Origin: Paulinella micropora
Taxonomy: Eukaryota; Cercozoa; Imbricatea; Euglyphida; Paulinellidae
Length of the DNA: 64,000 nt
Direction of reading: 5' to 3'
Assembly: GCA_019918135.1 (NCBI GenBank)
Contig: WBZZ01001384.1
Coordinates: forward strand, 96,001-160,000
This document shows, piece after piece, positions 37,877-48,706 of the stretch. Position numbers and translations under genes: made by a program. The notes below the pieces were generated by a model. The model was not told where the DNA came from and did no database searches. It worked only from the letters and a program-made list of their open reading frames with translations. Every line of letters begins with the position of its first letter. The stretch's first letter is position 1.

Positions 37877-40097
37877 ATGCAGCAACCACCACACCAAAAA
37901 TTCTTGTCTGCTATTAGCCGCAATAGGCACTTCAATGTCCGTGAAGGCGGTATCTACATGGAGGAAGCAGGAGGTAGCATCTTAAGGTGCGCTCTGTCGC
38001 AAACAAAAAAAACGAAAGAAGAATGTGATATTTCCAAAAAATGGAGCTCTTACATTCAGCAGCAGGGAATCGGCATTTGCGAAGAGAATGAGTATGAAGA
38101 AATGACACAAGAAAAATTCTTGGCATTCTACAAACAGCTCAACACATTTTCTGAGCCGCCTTCAGATTTCACTCAACTTTTTAAAACCCTCGCGAGAAAG
38201 GTATACGAACCGAATTATCGGATTACTATTTTCTTTTTAAAAACGTCAAAAAAACAGAGCCTGTTCGACTTTGTAAGCGAAAGCAACAAGCGCGACTCCG
38301 ATGATGGTGATGCCTGGACAGCAGCCTACACAACTCTGGAAAAATACGCTTTGTCTGTGCGAAATGCTGCTATTACCGGTAATCAAACACCTTTTTTGCT
38401 TCTGGGGCTACGTGCATCGCGGCTGTTCATTCTTAAAAAAAAAATCAGCCATTGCAGGTTTTGGTTGGGGATGTGGATGGCTACCACAACCCCAAATGCA
38501 GTGCGTCTGTGCCTGTGAGCAACAATGGCTTATTGTCACAGATTAGCGCACAGGATCTGGCCCTGGCCTTTTTCATAGAACTCTTGGCTAATAGCTATAG
38601 GTTATTCAAGGGGGCGGCGGACCCCTGCCCCTAAGAGGCTGGGCTCAAGGTCTTGAGCACGCTGTTGCGAGATAAGGGGCAGGAGCAGCAGGAACGTGAC
38701 CTTGCTTTGAAGCTAGCCAAGCCCCTGTACACTCTGGTGGAGCTAGGCAAACTCATACAGCAGGGGCACGAGAACCGATACGTGGCCGAACTCGAGAAGT
38801 ACGCGCATCGAAAAGCGCCTCTTTATGGCTATCATCGCCTGCGGCCCCCAGATCGGCATGAGGGGCTGCTCGTTGAAGCTGAACGCTACGCTTGGTTGTT
38901 GTCCCAAGTGTGCTATTTCCACCGATGCGGTCACGCGCGCACAAGGCCAGATCCTTACAGATGGCTGCTCTTGCTTACCAAGTATTACTACGAAACAGAA
39001 AACGGCACTGGCAATTTGCTCAAAGAAAACCATTCCCGGTGGATAAACAACATGGTGAACGTAATACAGAGCAAACTTGTCGAGTATTGCACGATAGCTG
39101 ATTCAAGGTACAAAGTCACGTGCAATGTCCAAGAAGGCCTGTTTTTTTCTCGGTACGATAAGAGCAACAGTTGTAACCCTTATACCGATCTGTCACTGTT
39201 TGCTTTCCTCTTCATTGACACTACCACAAAATTACAAAGCCCTATTGCCAGTTCAGTCGCTCAGCTTTACAAAATGGAGATAGGAGCCTGCGATAACGCC
39301 GTCTACACAGGAGTACAGCTAGCTGACGTCAGCGAACTTCTAACCCAATCACAACGACTTAATTCAAACGGAGAAAATGCGGCTTTGTCAAGGTTTGAAA
39401 GTATTCTGCAAAACGCACGATTAATGATTGGACAGAACAAGCAGTGCGTCCTTTTTAGCTGCACACAACCCGATGCCAACAATTCTTTGGATGATTGGTC
39501 CAGATCACGGGTCAATTCTTTTGGGAACCTATAAACAGGGCAGATTTTGAGCTTGTTTGGCAAGAATTGTATAAAGTGCTCCAAGCTTATGCCAAAGGCA
39601 TCTGTCAGCAGTCCGGAAAGGATACAGAACCCTGGCCCTTGTTCTTTAGCTGGGCCCCCTCCAACGTGTGGGTCTACAGTATCGGCACAGGGGAACTCGC
39701 CGCGTGAAGAGTGCGCCTCAATGATGCCAAGCTTTTCGCAAACCCCGGATCAATGCAATTCCGGGCTGGTGAGACGTTGAACAAAAGCTTCTTGACAAAG
39801 CCGCCATTATTGGACAAAAGCCATGCACTAGCAGCGGCGCTTTATCTGGAAAACTTAACCTGTGTCAGGGACATTTGGAATTGCGATAATAAGGAACCAT
39901 GTGCTATCAAAACAGCTCTTCTCGTGCTAGGGGAGGAGAATATCAAAGAAGCTGTCGCTGCAAGAGATGAGTGGCACAAATACATGGAGACTATCGCTGC
40001 ATACAAGCAGTGGCGCGAATATCTGCACCCCAAATACAATCCGGTCGTGCTTAGCGAGAAATATAAATGCAAGCATGTCCAAAACCTACTCCGGTGA
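37877..40097 (+). pseudogene. paralogue of the 926-residue protein, frame broken
   Basis: Coding-like sequence is continuous for ~2.2 kb but changes frame near 38440 (a ten-A run), near 38630, near 39510 and near 39700. Pieces align in order with the 44396-47176 protein: VLVGDVDGYH against VLIDVDCFYH, then a hydrophobic helix, then LVELGKLIQ against LELLGQI, then a Tyr/Leu/Cys-rich block. The family is unknown. The ~740-codon length is shorter than the paralogue. TATA box and start are intact, so either decay is recent or the assembly has indels here. A TGA-ended 213-codon product is all that would be made as written. Confidence 0.6.
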
Positions 40098-40248
40098 GAT
40101 TGACGCTCGCTTCCAATGTGCGCCTTTTTTATTTAAAAAACAAAATATTTTTTTTAGTTCTTGGTTCTTTTGCGCAGGCTCGCATCCTATTTCTTAATTA
40201 AAAAATCGAAACAGTCTTGCACTTGGAGAGCAGGAGACAGAAGAGCGA

Positions 40249-40303
40249 CAGCACAGGCCGTTCAGTTTACTGTTTGTTTAGTTGCACTGAACGGCCTGTG
40301 CTG
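40249..40303. terminator. 18-bp perfect inverted repeat at end of 7TM gene
   Basis: Arms CAGCACAGGCCGTTCAGT (40249-40266) and ACTGAACGGCCTGTGCTG (40286-40303) enclose 19 nt that include the minus-strand stop at 40278. A hairpin of this size at a gene end resembles the transcript-ending hairpins known from mimiviruses and pandoraviruses. A reversed AT-rich 3' element lies next to it at about 40192-40236. Confidence 0.7.
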
Positions 40304-41111
40304 GAGGCTGGGGGCTGGCTGTCTCGGCCTGTGCCAGGCCAGTGACCCAGGCTTGGAATTCAGCCTCCTCGTCGTGCAGCCAAAACAGCTTTCTGCCCAG
40401 CATGACGATAGCACTAACACTCTCGACCAGGAGGTCTAGTGTCATGGCTAAGAGAATGAAGGAGAGTTCCGGTCGGGTGGATACAATCAGCACGCCTAGC
40501 ACGAGCATGGTCGTGAAGCCGCCCAGGTGCAGCGAGTAGAACAGGCGCTGGCCGCAAGAAACATAGCGTTTCCCTTGAAAGAATCGCAAGGTCTCGTAAG
40601 ACAGGTGTCCAAACACACACATATAGCTCACCGCGGCTAGCAAGAGCACGTAGCTAGCGGAGTAATCGGGAACAAAGGCCAGGCAAGACTTGTACGTGTC
40701 TTGTACCAAGAATAAAAAAGAGCCAGTACTCCAGGCAACCATAAATATCCAGAGCACGACGCGCGTGGGGAGGTCGTAGCGCACCTGAAAGGCAGGTCTG
40801 CCGGCCTGCGCCTCGGGCACATCTAATGAACTCACCCAGAAATGGTGGCCAAAGAGTTTGGCGAACGCGTACATCACAAAGCAGACGGGAGAGAAGATGC
40901 TCACGCAATGTTGCTGGAGAAGTCTAATAGCAAAAACGCTCGCCAATAGCACAAACACTGAGCCGGTCTTTGCTAAACTGAGGGCCCTCTTGGAGCCAGA
41001 GAAAAGGGCAACCGAAGCGAGCGTCAGCAACTCGAAGCAAGATAACAACAGGCTTATGTCCAGTTTAATGTACAAAATGATCGACAGCCAAAAGTATTGC
41101 ACTCGATCCAT
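40278..41111 (-). CDS. seven-transmembrane protein
   Basis: 277 residues from the ATG at 41111. Seven hydrophobic helices are visible, centred on LLLSCFELLTLASVALF, VFVLLASVFAI, VCFVMYAFAKLF, VVLWIFMVAWSTGSFLFLV, YVLLLAAVSYMCVFG, GGFTTMLVLGVLIV and LSFILLAMTLDLLVE, with a ~45-residue tail. There is no DRY or NPxxY motif, so it is not a typical class A receptor. Large DNA viruses often carry receptor-like 7TM proteins that alter host signalling. This one could equally be an unrelated membrane protein. A second 7TM gene is at 50312-51541. Confidence 0.65.
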   Translation of the reverse strand: MDRVQYFWLSIILYIKLDISLLLSCFELLTLASVALFSGSKRALSLAKTGSVFVLLASVFAIRLLQQHCVSIFSPVCFVMYAFAKLFGHHFWVSSLDVPEAQAGRPAFQVRYDLPTRVVLWIFMVAWSTGSFLFLVQDTYKSCLAFVPDYSASYVLLLAAVSYMCVFGHLSYETLRFFQGKRYVSCGQRLFYSLHLGGFTTMLVLGVLIVSTRPELSFILLAMTLDLLVESVSAIVMLGRKLFWLHDEEAEFQAWVTGLAQAETASPQPPAQAVQCN

Positions 41112-41204
41112 GGCTCCCCAAAAACTGCCTTGCTCTCTTTTTTTGGTAACCAAGTACAAAAAAAAAGAAAGAGCGGAGGGCGGGGAGGAAAGACGAAGCA
41201 CATA

Positions 41205-41345
41205 ACTCCCACGCCTCCCCCCCCCCCCTCCCTCTCCCCTTCCCCCCCCCCTCTGTCACACAACACCCCTCCCCCCCCCTCCCCTCCTTCCCCTTCTTTC
41301 TTTTCCTCTCCCCCCCCCTCTCTTCTCCCCTTTTATTCTTTTGCT
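41205..41345. repeat. C/T-tract filler
   Basis: Runs of C interrupted by T and CTCC between two same-strand genes. It is purine-rich on the coding strand, in the leader of the 7TM gene. No other signal. Confidence 0.6.
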
Positions 41346-41349
41346 TAAG

Positions 41350-44207
41350 TTACGCTAAGATGAGCCCGAGCACGGGAGCGAGGGTTAATACCACGGCGAA
41401 GCCCAGCATCAGTGCGGCCTGGCAATTGAGCTTGGAGCGCGCCGCGGCCAGCGCTTCACGGGTTTTGGCGGCTAGTTCCGTGGCGCCCAAAGCCGGCGCG
41501 CCGTCGTGTTGTAGGGTGCCGATAAAGCGCAGGTCATCGTCAAGGTGATACCACCAGAGCCTCGTGAGCGCGGCGACAATAAGGAGCCGAGCAATGTTAA
41601 AACAGGCATACACGAGAAGCTGGAAGGCGAATCTGCGGGTGCTGGCGTGCAGCAAACTCTCCGTCGCGCAGCTGGCCTCGCGCGATCTGGCGGCGAGCAA
41701 GAATGGGTCCGGCCCGCGGCAGGTCAACGAGCAGTTGGGAAGGTCACGAGTGCAGTCGAAGAGGGCGGCGCGCGACAGCTCGTCGGCGCCCGGCTCGAGC
41801 TGGGCCGCCGAAATGCAAGCTTGTCGAACGCCGGGCTCGGTTGCGTGGTCTTGAGCGTGCGTGAGGTTGGCGAGCAGCAACTGCTCCGCGGCCCCGGAAC
41901 TTGGTGGCACGCAGGCGTCGAAGAGCTGCAGCCCGGCGCCGATTTCCCGGAGCTTCCAGCGCAGGCCGTCGGCGGTCTGTACACTTTGGGAGAAGCTCTG
42001 CTCGCTGTCGGCAGCGTGGAGGTTGCAGGCGTGTGTCCTGTTGCCGTCGTAGACGGCCGCCTGGCGCTGCATGGCGCTGTTAGTGGACCTAGTGCTGAAG
42101 CTGTAGGCCAGGAAATAGGTGAAGTTGCCGAGCAGCGTGCCGCCCCACAGCGAGCTGCCGCCGCCACGGCTCGGCAGGCACCAGCCGACGTAGCTGGCAT
42201 ACAAGGGCCGGTAGAAGGTGAACCAGGCGCCCGCCACGAGCGCCAAAAACAAGAAGCCCACGAACGCGGAGCGGATCGAGTGAGAGTTAAGCGCGCGGCG
42301 GGCCCAGACCAGGGGCCCCGCGGCTAAACACTTCTCCAGCGCGACGAGCCAGGGCCGGGCTTGCCGCCGTGCGTTCTCCAGCCCAGTACGTGCCGTGGTC
42401 ACGTCGAGGGGTTGCAACAGCCCGCCGTGCGCCGAAGGTGCGGTGTACTTAGCCAGGTAAGAGAGAGTAGTGAAAACGCGCCAGGCCACGTCGGCCGCGG
42501 TCAGCGCCGCCGCGGCCCGCACTGCCAGAGCTTGCACCAAGCTGAGGTCGACGCCCTGGGCTTGCGGAGGGGCGGCCTGCCGGGACCCGACGCCTGTCAC
42601 CCCGCCCGCAGGCAAGGCGCGCCGGAGCGTGGCGTTCAGCGACGCAGGGCCGTGCAGCGCCCCTGACCGTAACCCTGCTCCCCAGGGGAGGGGTCTAGGG
42701 CAGTCAGGGCCAAGCGCGAGTCCGACAGCCAGGCGGAGGTGGCGTCGCGCAGCAAAGTACCGCTTTGTGCCAGAGCGCCCACCGTGTCGGGCGGGTGGTA
42801 GTCTGCGGCGGGGAAAACAAACCCAGGTTCTAGCCTGGACCATGCGGACCGCAGCACGTCGCGGGCGTCGCCTAGACCCGCCGCAAGCCCGGCCAGCGGC
42901 GGCTGCAGCCAGCCGTCCAGCACCGCCGGGGGGTAGACGCTGCCGAAGGGCACGGTACTGGCCCGCAGCCAGACAGAGAACTCGGCGGGCTGGAGCCACA
43001 CCGACTCCAACTCCAAACTGGGGCGCTGCCCCTCGAGCCAGGGCGCGGAGCCCGCGAGCAGGTCGAAGCCGCTGAAGTAGGAACCTACGCCGTTCAGGAC
43101 CATCGCGCTGTACACGGCCTGGATACCCTTCACGGCCAGGGCCTGTTCGTACAAACCGCGCGCCTGCTGCTCGAGGGCCAACGCGCTTGATGCAAAGTCG
43201 CGGAGGCGCAGCTGGAACAGCTCCACTGTCGTACGCAGCGTGGCCAGGCGTGCTTGCAGCGTGGCCTCCAGGGCGTTAGCGGCTCCGGCATACAGCTCCG
43301 CGGGCGCCGGCGAGAGCTCGCAGACTCCTCCGGCGCGCCAGGACGCGCGCAGCGCGAGGAACGGGTCTGGAGTGCCAGGGGCCCCGGGCAAGGACTCTAG
43401 CAGCTGCAACAGCTGCTCTAGTTCCTGCCGCACGGCCTCGCGACTGGCTGCGGTGTGGTTTAGGGCGTAGCTGCGGTCGTAGGCCACGCGGTCCGACACC
43501 GCTTCCCCTTGCATGGTCCAGGCCCGCTGCACGGTGTCAGCGAAGCCCGTGTTTTGTGCGTACACCTGCGACTTGGCTACCAGCCCCACCCCCGCCTGTT
43601 CGGGCCGGGCCAAGCGCGCCAGCGCCACTAGCTCTGAGCGGTTGCAGCCGTAGCCCGGCAGCAGCAGGGCGCCGTTGTCGCCTCCACCGGCTGGCGGAAG
43701 CTCGCGCAAAGGCGCCAGCAGCCAGCCGGCCTCACTACAACAGCCTCCCTCGGCGGCCATCTCCAACAGCATACCGAGCGCCGTGACCGAGCGCCCCCAA
43801 GCCGTGGTACAGAGCTGTACCTGCGCCTCTAGCTTTTCCAGCTTGCCCTGATTTTCTGCGCCCGCCCTTTCGGCGCGCCCCAGCGCCGTCTGCACAGCCG
43901 CCGAGAGCTTAGCCTCACAGCGCGCAAACTGCCGTCGCACACACTGTACGCTCTGCGCCTCCTCGGCCTCTATCGCGCACTGCAACAGCCGCCACTGCTC
44001 AAAGATCTCAGCCTGCGTTTCGCCCTGCGGCACTCCGTACTGTGCCAACTTGCCAGCAGCACTAAACGAGCTGCACCACAACAAACCAATCGCCACTGCC
44101 GAAATTGCTGCGCGCGCTTTCCAGTAAAGCCTCCGCGGGAGCGCGGGCGGCGGCTGCAGCGGCATTGGCCCCGCGTTGGCTTCGCTCTCGTCGTCTCTCC
44201 TCTTCAT
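41350..44207 (-). CDS. large multi-pass membrane glycoprotein, one frame change
   Basis: Two overlapping frames make one ~940-codon product: 44207-42690 and ~42670-41350, with the change near 42680 by a GGGG run. The N-terminus is cytoplasmic and Pro-rich, with a TM helix near residues 30-50. A ~480-residue Ala/Leu-rich ectodomain follows, with many Cys and NxS/T sites and coiled-coil potential. The second frame adds TM helices (FVGFLFLALVAGAW, LLGNFTYFLAYSF), a Cys-rich loop with four or more glycosylation sites, and two more TM helices (LVYACFNIARLLIV, LGFAVVLTLAPVLG). No family is recognised. The topology suits a virion-envelope or fusion-type protein, but nothing proves that. Confidence 0.6.
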
Positions 44208-44395
44208 AGTAGCGTCGTCTTTCTGTGATAGACAAGGAAATCCCGCGCTGGTTCGCAAAGCTCCCTATCTTCTTCAAGGGGGAGAAGATAGGGGGGGGGG
44301 GTGAGGGGGCTGGGGGAAAAAAAGGGGGGGGGGGCGGGAGCTTGGAGTAAAAAGAGGTCGACCAAAAAAGCGGGGGCTATTAATATTTAAAAGGC

Positions 44396-47176
44396 ATGAA
44401 CTTGCCACGGGTGCAAGCCGGGACGTTAGGCGTCACAGCGGCAGAAAGTGCGGGGGCAATTTTGTCGAGTGGCTATTTGGAATTGCTGACGTATTTCAAA
44501 AAGGACATTGCTGCAGGGTCAGGCAAAGCAGAGGCCATAGCAGGCGGAGAACATGTAGTGTGGAAACTTAACGAGTGGGTATGGCGCCTGGGCGTACGGC
44601 CAGCCGAGGTGTACAGCTGGTCACGCGACGGGGTAGCGCTCAGGCTTACTGGGCTCAGCGAAAAGCGCCAAAGGGCTGTTGCTATACTCAACCACCTGCG
44701 CAACAACACCAAGGAACTTTCAACCACCGGCATCACCCCACCCAAGGCTTCGCTTGAGTACCTTTATTTGTGCGGGGGCTTGCGCGGCCCCTGCGATCCG
44801 GCTGGGGAGTTTGGACAGGTAAGCGAGCTGGGGGAGTTGCTGAAGGAGCTACGGCAACGACACCTAGCTGCTGATGTAGATGTAGCACAACTGTTGCAGC
44901 GGTTCGGCCAACAGTGGAACTATGCCAGACAAGGAAAGGGCGCCTATGCCGTTACGCTAGAGCGCATGTCCTGCCTTGGCCCTGACTTGTTGGACGAGCT
45001 AGACAGCTTGCGCCATAGTTACCTGAGCGGGGAAAAGGGACCAGAAAAGAAGGATAGGCTCAGAGGAATTCTGGCACGGGTTAGTGGGGCCATAGCGGGA
45101 TTTGTGCTGTTTGGTAGCGGCAAGGCTGCTATGCCATGGAGAGTGTCGGCGGACAGCAAGCCCGAGAACTTTGTTACAGTACCGCGGGCAGGGGCACCCA
45201 CGTCCTTTGTGCTGATAGATGTGGACTGTTTCTACCACGAAGGCGAGGGTAAGCGCCCTGACCTGTGCGTCCCTGAACTCTTTACGCTGGGCAAGCGTTT
45301 GCACGTGTACCCCCTGCCCCCAGAGCTGCGGAAAACAGAGAACGCGGCTGCGCTAGTGGTTATGCATTTCCTAGTGTTCGTCTGCAACTGGCTCCGCGAA
45401 AGAGGCTGCAAGTCCAACCTAGCCTTACGTCAGGACATATTCTGCGAAGAAAGCTGTCCAGGGCTTGGTGATCAGGCAACCATTGTGCGGGGCTTGGAGC
45501 TGCTGGGCCAGATTGACCGTCATTACCAAACAGCACGCGCCGAGCGTCTAACGATGATCGCGGGGCTAACCTGGACCATGCAGCAACACCACCCGCGGTT
45601 TTATACAGCGTGCTGTCCCGTGGGCACTGGTCGGCTATACACTTGTAGTTATAACTACCGTCTGCTGTTGCGCCTTGTCACTTGCGCGCGCTGCCACAAG
45701 CAGAGCGCGGGCGGGGCTCTCCTGGGTGCTTTAAGCAAGTTTTATAGCGCCGTGGTGCAACAGAGCGAGCTGCTCCAAGTAGCCTCTGGCTGGAGCCTGC
45801 CGCCTGACGACTCTTGGGGTGCGCCGTATGATCCTACAGAGCCAGAAGCAGGGATGGCTGTGCTGCCCGATGAGGGCGCAGTCACGCCGTTGCCCACCGC
45901 TCTTATCAGCAAGTCGGCTCTGCGCGTAGGAGATTTATTGAAGCCCGAGCTTATCCTCAAGCTCAAGCCGCCTTTCGATGCTAAGGCAATACAACCGCAG
46001 GAAGACAGAAATAACACCGGAATTAACATCCAGAACATTGCAGGTCTTCTGGATCAAGAAATCGCAAAAATTGAAGCCCTCTTAGGAAAAGAAATACAAC
46101 AGATTACCGAAAAAGAAACCCAGAATCTCGCCGCATCGATCCGAAAGTTGTACAGTTGCAGGCGCTTTGCCCTCTCGGCCCAAGCGAAGGAGAGCAAACA
46201 AGAGGCAGCTCAGGTCATACAAGAGTCACTACAGTGCATTGCAATACAACAGACTATTGATACAAAACTCGCAGCGTGGGAAGCAAATGCTAAGTGGCAG
46301 GAGGCGCTGTGCCGGGAGCCTTTTGCATTGTACGGTTTGTATTTGCTATTTCAAAGCCTGCGCCGAGTACCAAGGCAGAACGAACAGCCCAATTTGTACC
46401 AACACTGGCGCGCGCGCGCAGAACGTGCTTTGTGTGACCTGAGCCGCCACATACTACCAATGCAAAGCCTGTTGTGTCTTCTTCGACCTTACGCCAGTGC
46501 CAGATCTTACTTATCTACGGATGCTCTGCAAGAGCTCTTTCAAACTTCACGCAGGTTTGCTAAACGTGGAGAAACAAACAAAAACGATAAATCCATCTTC
46601 TTCACGGATGACAAATTATGCCGACTACTAAGTACCTCTATGCGTACAATCAAAGATTTAGTGACGGGCCAAATATCAAGGCAAGGCTCCAGCCAGAGGC
46701 TACTTGTCACAAGGGATTGTTCGGGATTGCCAGCATGTATACAACCGCATTACAAAGCGTTGCAGTTGATGTGGAGAATTGCTGCAGACCCCCAGCTCGT
46801 AGCACAGTATGCACCCGATCTGCTCTGGACAAATTACAGCACCCAGAATAAACACGACAAAAGCTTGGCGTGTCTCGATTGCTTGTATGAGCAAGCTCAT
46901 CAGCAGCCGAATAGCAGCAGAACCGTTTATGCTAATTCCAAGCTGCTTCCATTAGACGAGTGCACGTGTGCAGCAGCTGCAGAAAAGGGGACGCTTAAAC
47001 TCAAGGACCTAAATGGCCCCTGTGTACATGCGCTTTTCTTACAGGCCTTTTTGTGCACAATATTTGTACAGGTCTGTGAAGAGTTGCCACCTCCAACGGA
47101 AAATAGCCCGGCTTCAAAGACGGCTGCAATGCATGAGTTACGCAGGGTTGAAGCCATACGACCAAAGTACAACTAA
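44396..47176 (+). CDS. large unknown protein (926 aa), family with a broken paralogue
   Basis: 926 residues from the ATG at 44396, mostly helical. Landmarks are SFVLIDVDCFYHE near residue 280, a Cys-rich block with YTACC and CARCHK near 405-440 that could bind zinc, and a coiled-coil-like stretch near 545-620 (EIAKIEALLGKEIQQ). No Walker or known catalytic motif was found. The hDhD at VLIDVD recalls archaeo-eukaryotic primases, but the other primase motifs are missing. A frame-broken relative lies at 37877-40097 and shares this order, so the family has been duplicated here. An AT-rich TATTTAAAAGG abuts the start codon. It converges on the 47243 gene. Confidence 0.75.
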   Translation: MNLPRVQAGTLGVTAAESAGAILSSGYLELLTYFKKDIAAGSGKAEAIAGGEHVVWKLNEWVWRLGVRPAEVYSWSRDGVALRLTGLSEKRQRAVAILNHLRNNTKELSTTGITPPKASLEYLYLCGGLRGPCDPAGEFGQVSELGELLKELRQRHLAADVDVAQLLQRFGQQWNYARQGKGAYAVTLERMSCLGPDLLDELDSLRHSYLSGEKGPEKKDRLRGILARVSGAIAGFVLFGSGKAAMPWRVSADSKPENFVTVPRAGAPTSFVLIDVDCFYHEGEGKRPDLCVPELFTLGKRLHVYPLPPELRKTENAAALVVMHFLVFVCNWLRERGCKSNLALRQDIFCEESCPGLGDQATIVRGLELLGQIDRHYQTARAERLTMIAGLTWTMQQHHPRFYTACCPVGTGRLYTCSYNYRLLLRLVTCARCHKQSAGGALLGALSKFYSAVVQQSELLQVASGWSLPPDDSWGAPYDPTEPEAGMAVLPDEGAVTPLPTALISKSALRVGDLLKPELILKLKPPFDAKAIQPQEDRNNTGINIQNIAGLLDQEIAKIEALLGKEIQQITEKETQNLAASIRKLYSCRRFALSAQAKESKQEAAQVIQESLQCIAIQQTIDTKLAAWEANAKWQEALCREPFALYGLYLLFQSLRRVPRQNEQPNLYQHWRARAERALCDLSRHILPMQSLLCLLRPYASARSYLSTDALQELFQTSRRFAKRGETNKNDKSIFFTDDKLCRLLSTSMRTIKDLVTGQISRQGSSQRLLVTRDCSGLPACIQPHYKALQLMWRIAADPQLVAQYAPDLLWTNYSTQNKHDKSLACLDCLYEQAHQQPNSSRTVYANSKLLPLDECTCAAAAEKGTLKLKDLNGPCVHALFLQAFLCTIFVQVCEELPPPTENSPASKTAAMHELRRVEAIRPKYN

Positions 47177-47242
47177 GTTTTTTTAAGGATTAAAAATTGT
47201 TGGTACTTTATGGTTCTTGTCGTCAGTTGCAAGCAGACGCAC

Positions 47243-47692
47243 TTACAACAACGGAGCCAAGTCCTCATCGCGCTCTAGGAGCCTTGCGTTTTCCTGTGCG
47301 TGTTCCAACGCGGGTATTGCCTCCTGCAACCTTGCTAGCGTCTGCGTCAACAGTAGGTAGTTTCGGCGCAGCTGTCGCTGGTACATCTTTTCGATTTTTG
47401 CGCTGTGAGCCCGTGCGCGCTCGAGCCGCTTTTTGAAAAGCCTCTCGGTACGTGCACTGTCAACTTTTGCGCGTGCTAGCTCCTGCTGACGTACATCTCT
47501 TTCGTCTTTCGGCTGTTGTTGTTGCACGACGACGGCCGCTCTGTTGGGCATTGCCTGAGGAGGCTGTAGCCGTCGGCCACGCGACAGACTTAGGCACAGA
47601 CATCCTAGTCCTATTGCCAGGGGCCACAAGAACGCAAAACAAAGCAGCTCTATTCCACGCAGGTCCAAGTTCAGCGGGGGGTCGGGCCACAT
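47243..47692 (-). CDS. membrane-anchored coiled-coil protein
   Basis: 149 residues. A short start is followed by a TM helix (LLCFAFLWPLAIGLGCLCL, residues ~16-35), a basic stretch with a Gln run (VVVQQQQP), and a long Arg/Leu/Glu helix to the end with coiled-coil periodicity (KRLERARAHSAKIEKMY). It is likely a tail-type membrane protein with a cytoplasmic coiled coil. No family is recognised. Confidence 0.6.
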   Translation of the reverse strand: MWPDPPLNLDLRGIELLCFAFLWPLAIGLGCLCLSLSRGRRLQPPQAMPNRAAVVVQQQQPKDERDVRQQELARAKVDSARTERLFKKRLERARAHSAKIEKMYQRQLRRNYLLLTQTLARLQEAIPALEHAQENARLLERDEDLAPLL

Positions 47693-47881
47693 TCTTATAT
47701 CTTTTTACGTGCCGCGAATAGTGACAGAAAGAAAAAGGAGGACACGAAAGGGGGGTGTGTGTCCGTTTTTTGCGCCCCCCCCCCTCCCCTTTTTTTCCAT
47801 CTCTCTCCCTTCCCCCTCCCTTTCACCTCACTTTCCCCCCCCCCTCACCTTGCTGCTATCAATAACAGAAGGAGGGAAAAA

Positions 47882-48559
47882 ATGGGCCAGACGACAAGTA
47901 CGGTTGTTTGTATTCGGAAAGCCGCCAAAAAGAAATGGTTTCAAAACTTTCTAGCTAGCCCGGAAACACAAATCAGTACGCTTCTGAATACGCCTAATGC
48001 CACAGCGATCCGACTAAATGCACGATACACAGCTGGTTGGAGCCAGGACGATGTAGACAATGTACGGACGTTCCTTGGGGGACTAAACACAAAGAACACA
48101 TCGAATCCGAACAGCAACATTAATCCCATGGAATATCTCAGTATCCTACGCAACAGTCTCAAGCCTAAAACAGACGGAACGTGCAAAATGTGGGTTGCGT
48201 ACGCGAAGCGCTTTGGGTTCGTAATCTTTACTGTCGAGAAGTCAGGAGATGCTGTTATATCACATGCAACCATAGAGTATGTCCATGTCTTTGCCAGCGC
48301 AAACAGAGCTGATTCAAACAGTCAGGTTTACAAAGGCATTGAAGCTGCCATCGTTCGTTACGTCCAAAGAAAACCTAACATTGGCAAGCTACTAAAAGGG
48401 GCATCGTTAGAAAGCTTTGTGATGAGAAAACAAGGGGCGAAATTCCCATCATGGCTAAACACCAGGGTTGACGCTGGTGCAGTCAACGGCGCGTCGCATA
48501 ACACACGGCGGGGCGTCGAACCCCTCGTCTCTTCTTCATCTGCTAATGAAGACCAGTAG
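47882..48559 (+). CDS. predicted N-myristoylated protein
   Basis: 225 residues. The start MGQTTST fits the N-myristoylation signal (MGxxxS/T), and Lys follow soon after, which together favour membrane association. I chose the ATG at 47882 over upstream codons for this reason; the upstream frame is C-tract. The rest is alpha/beta with KMWVAYAKRFGFVIFTVE near the middle and a Ser-rich acidic C-terminus. A matrix- or tegument-like role is inferred only from the lipid signal. The DVDNVRTFLGGLN stretch weakly resembles ELAALRTLLNN in the 62415 gene. Confidence 0.65.
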   Translation: MGQTTSTVVCIRKAAKKKWFQNFLASPETQISTLLNTPNATAIRLNARYTAGWSQDDVDNVRTFLGGLNTKNTSNPNSNINPMEYLSILRNSLKPKTDGTCKMWVAYAKRFGFVIFTVEKSGDAVISHATIEYVHVFASANRADSNSQVYKGIEAAIVRYVQRKPNIGKLLKGASLESFVMRKQGAKFPSWLNTRVDAGAVNGASHNTRRGVEPLVSSSSANEDQ

Positions 48560-48677
48560 GTTGCTTGGTTACGGTAGAACCGCCCTTCTCCCATCCCCCC
48601 CCTTCCCCCCCTCCCCGCCCCCCCCCCAGAAAAGAGCGCAAAAGTCTTCCCCTCCCCTCTCTGCCTTGATTCAAAGA

Positions 48678-48690
48678 GATATAAATTAAG
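48678..48690 (+). promoter_or_regulatory. TATA-like box for 48707 gene
   Basis: GATATAAATTAAG lies 17-29 bp before the ATG at 48707, after a C-tract spacer. It is similar to the GATATAAAAT box of the 37319 gene. Confidence 0.45.
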
Positions 48691-48706
48691 AAACAGAAAG
48701 AGGCGC

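Noticed and set aside
44396..47176. Archaeo-eukaryotic primase from the VLIDVD motif
   Set aside because: Only the first of the three primase motifs can be placed; the paralogue has VLVGDVD, which breaks the hDhD spacing.
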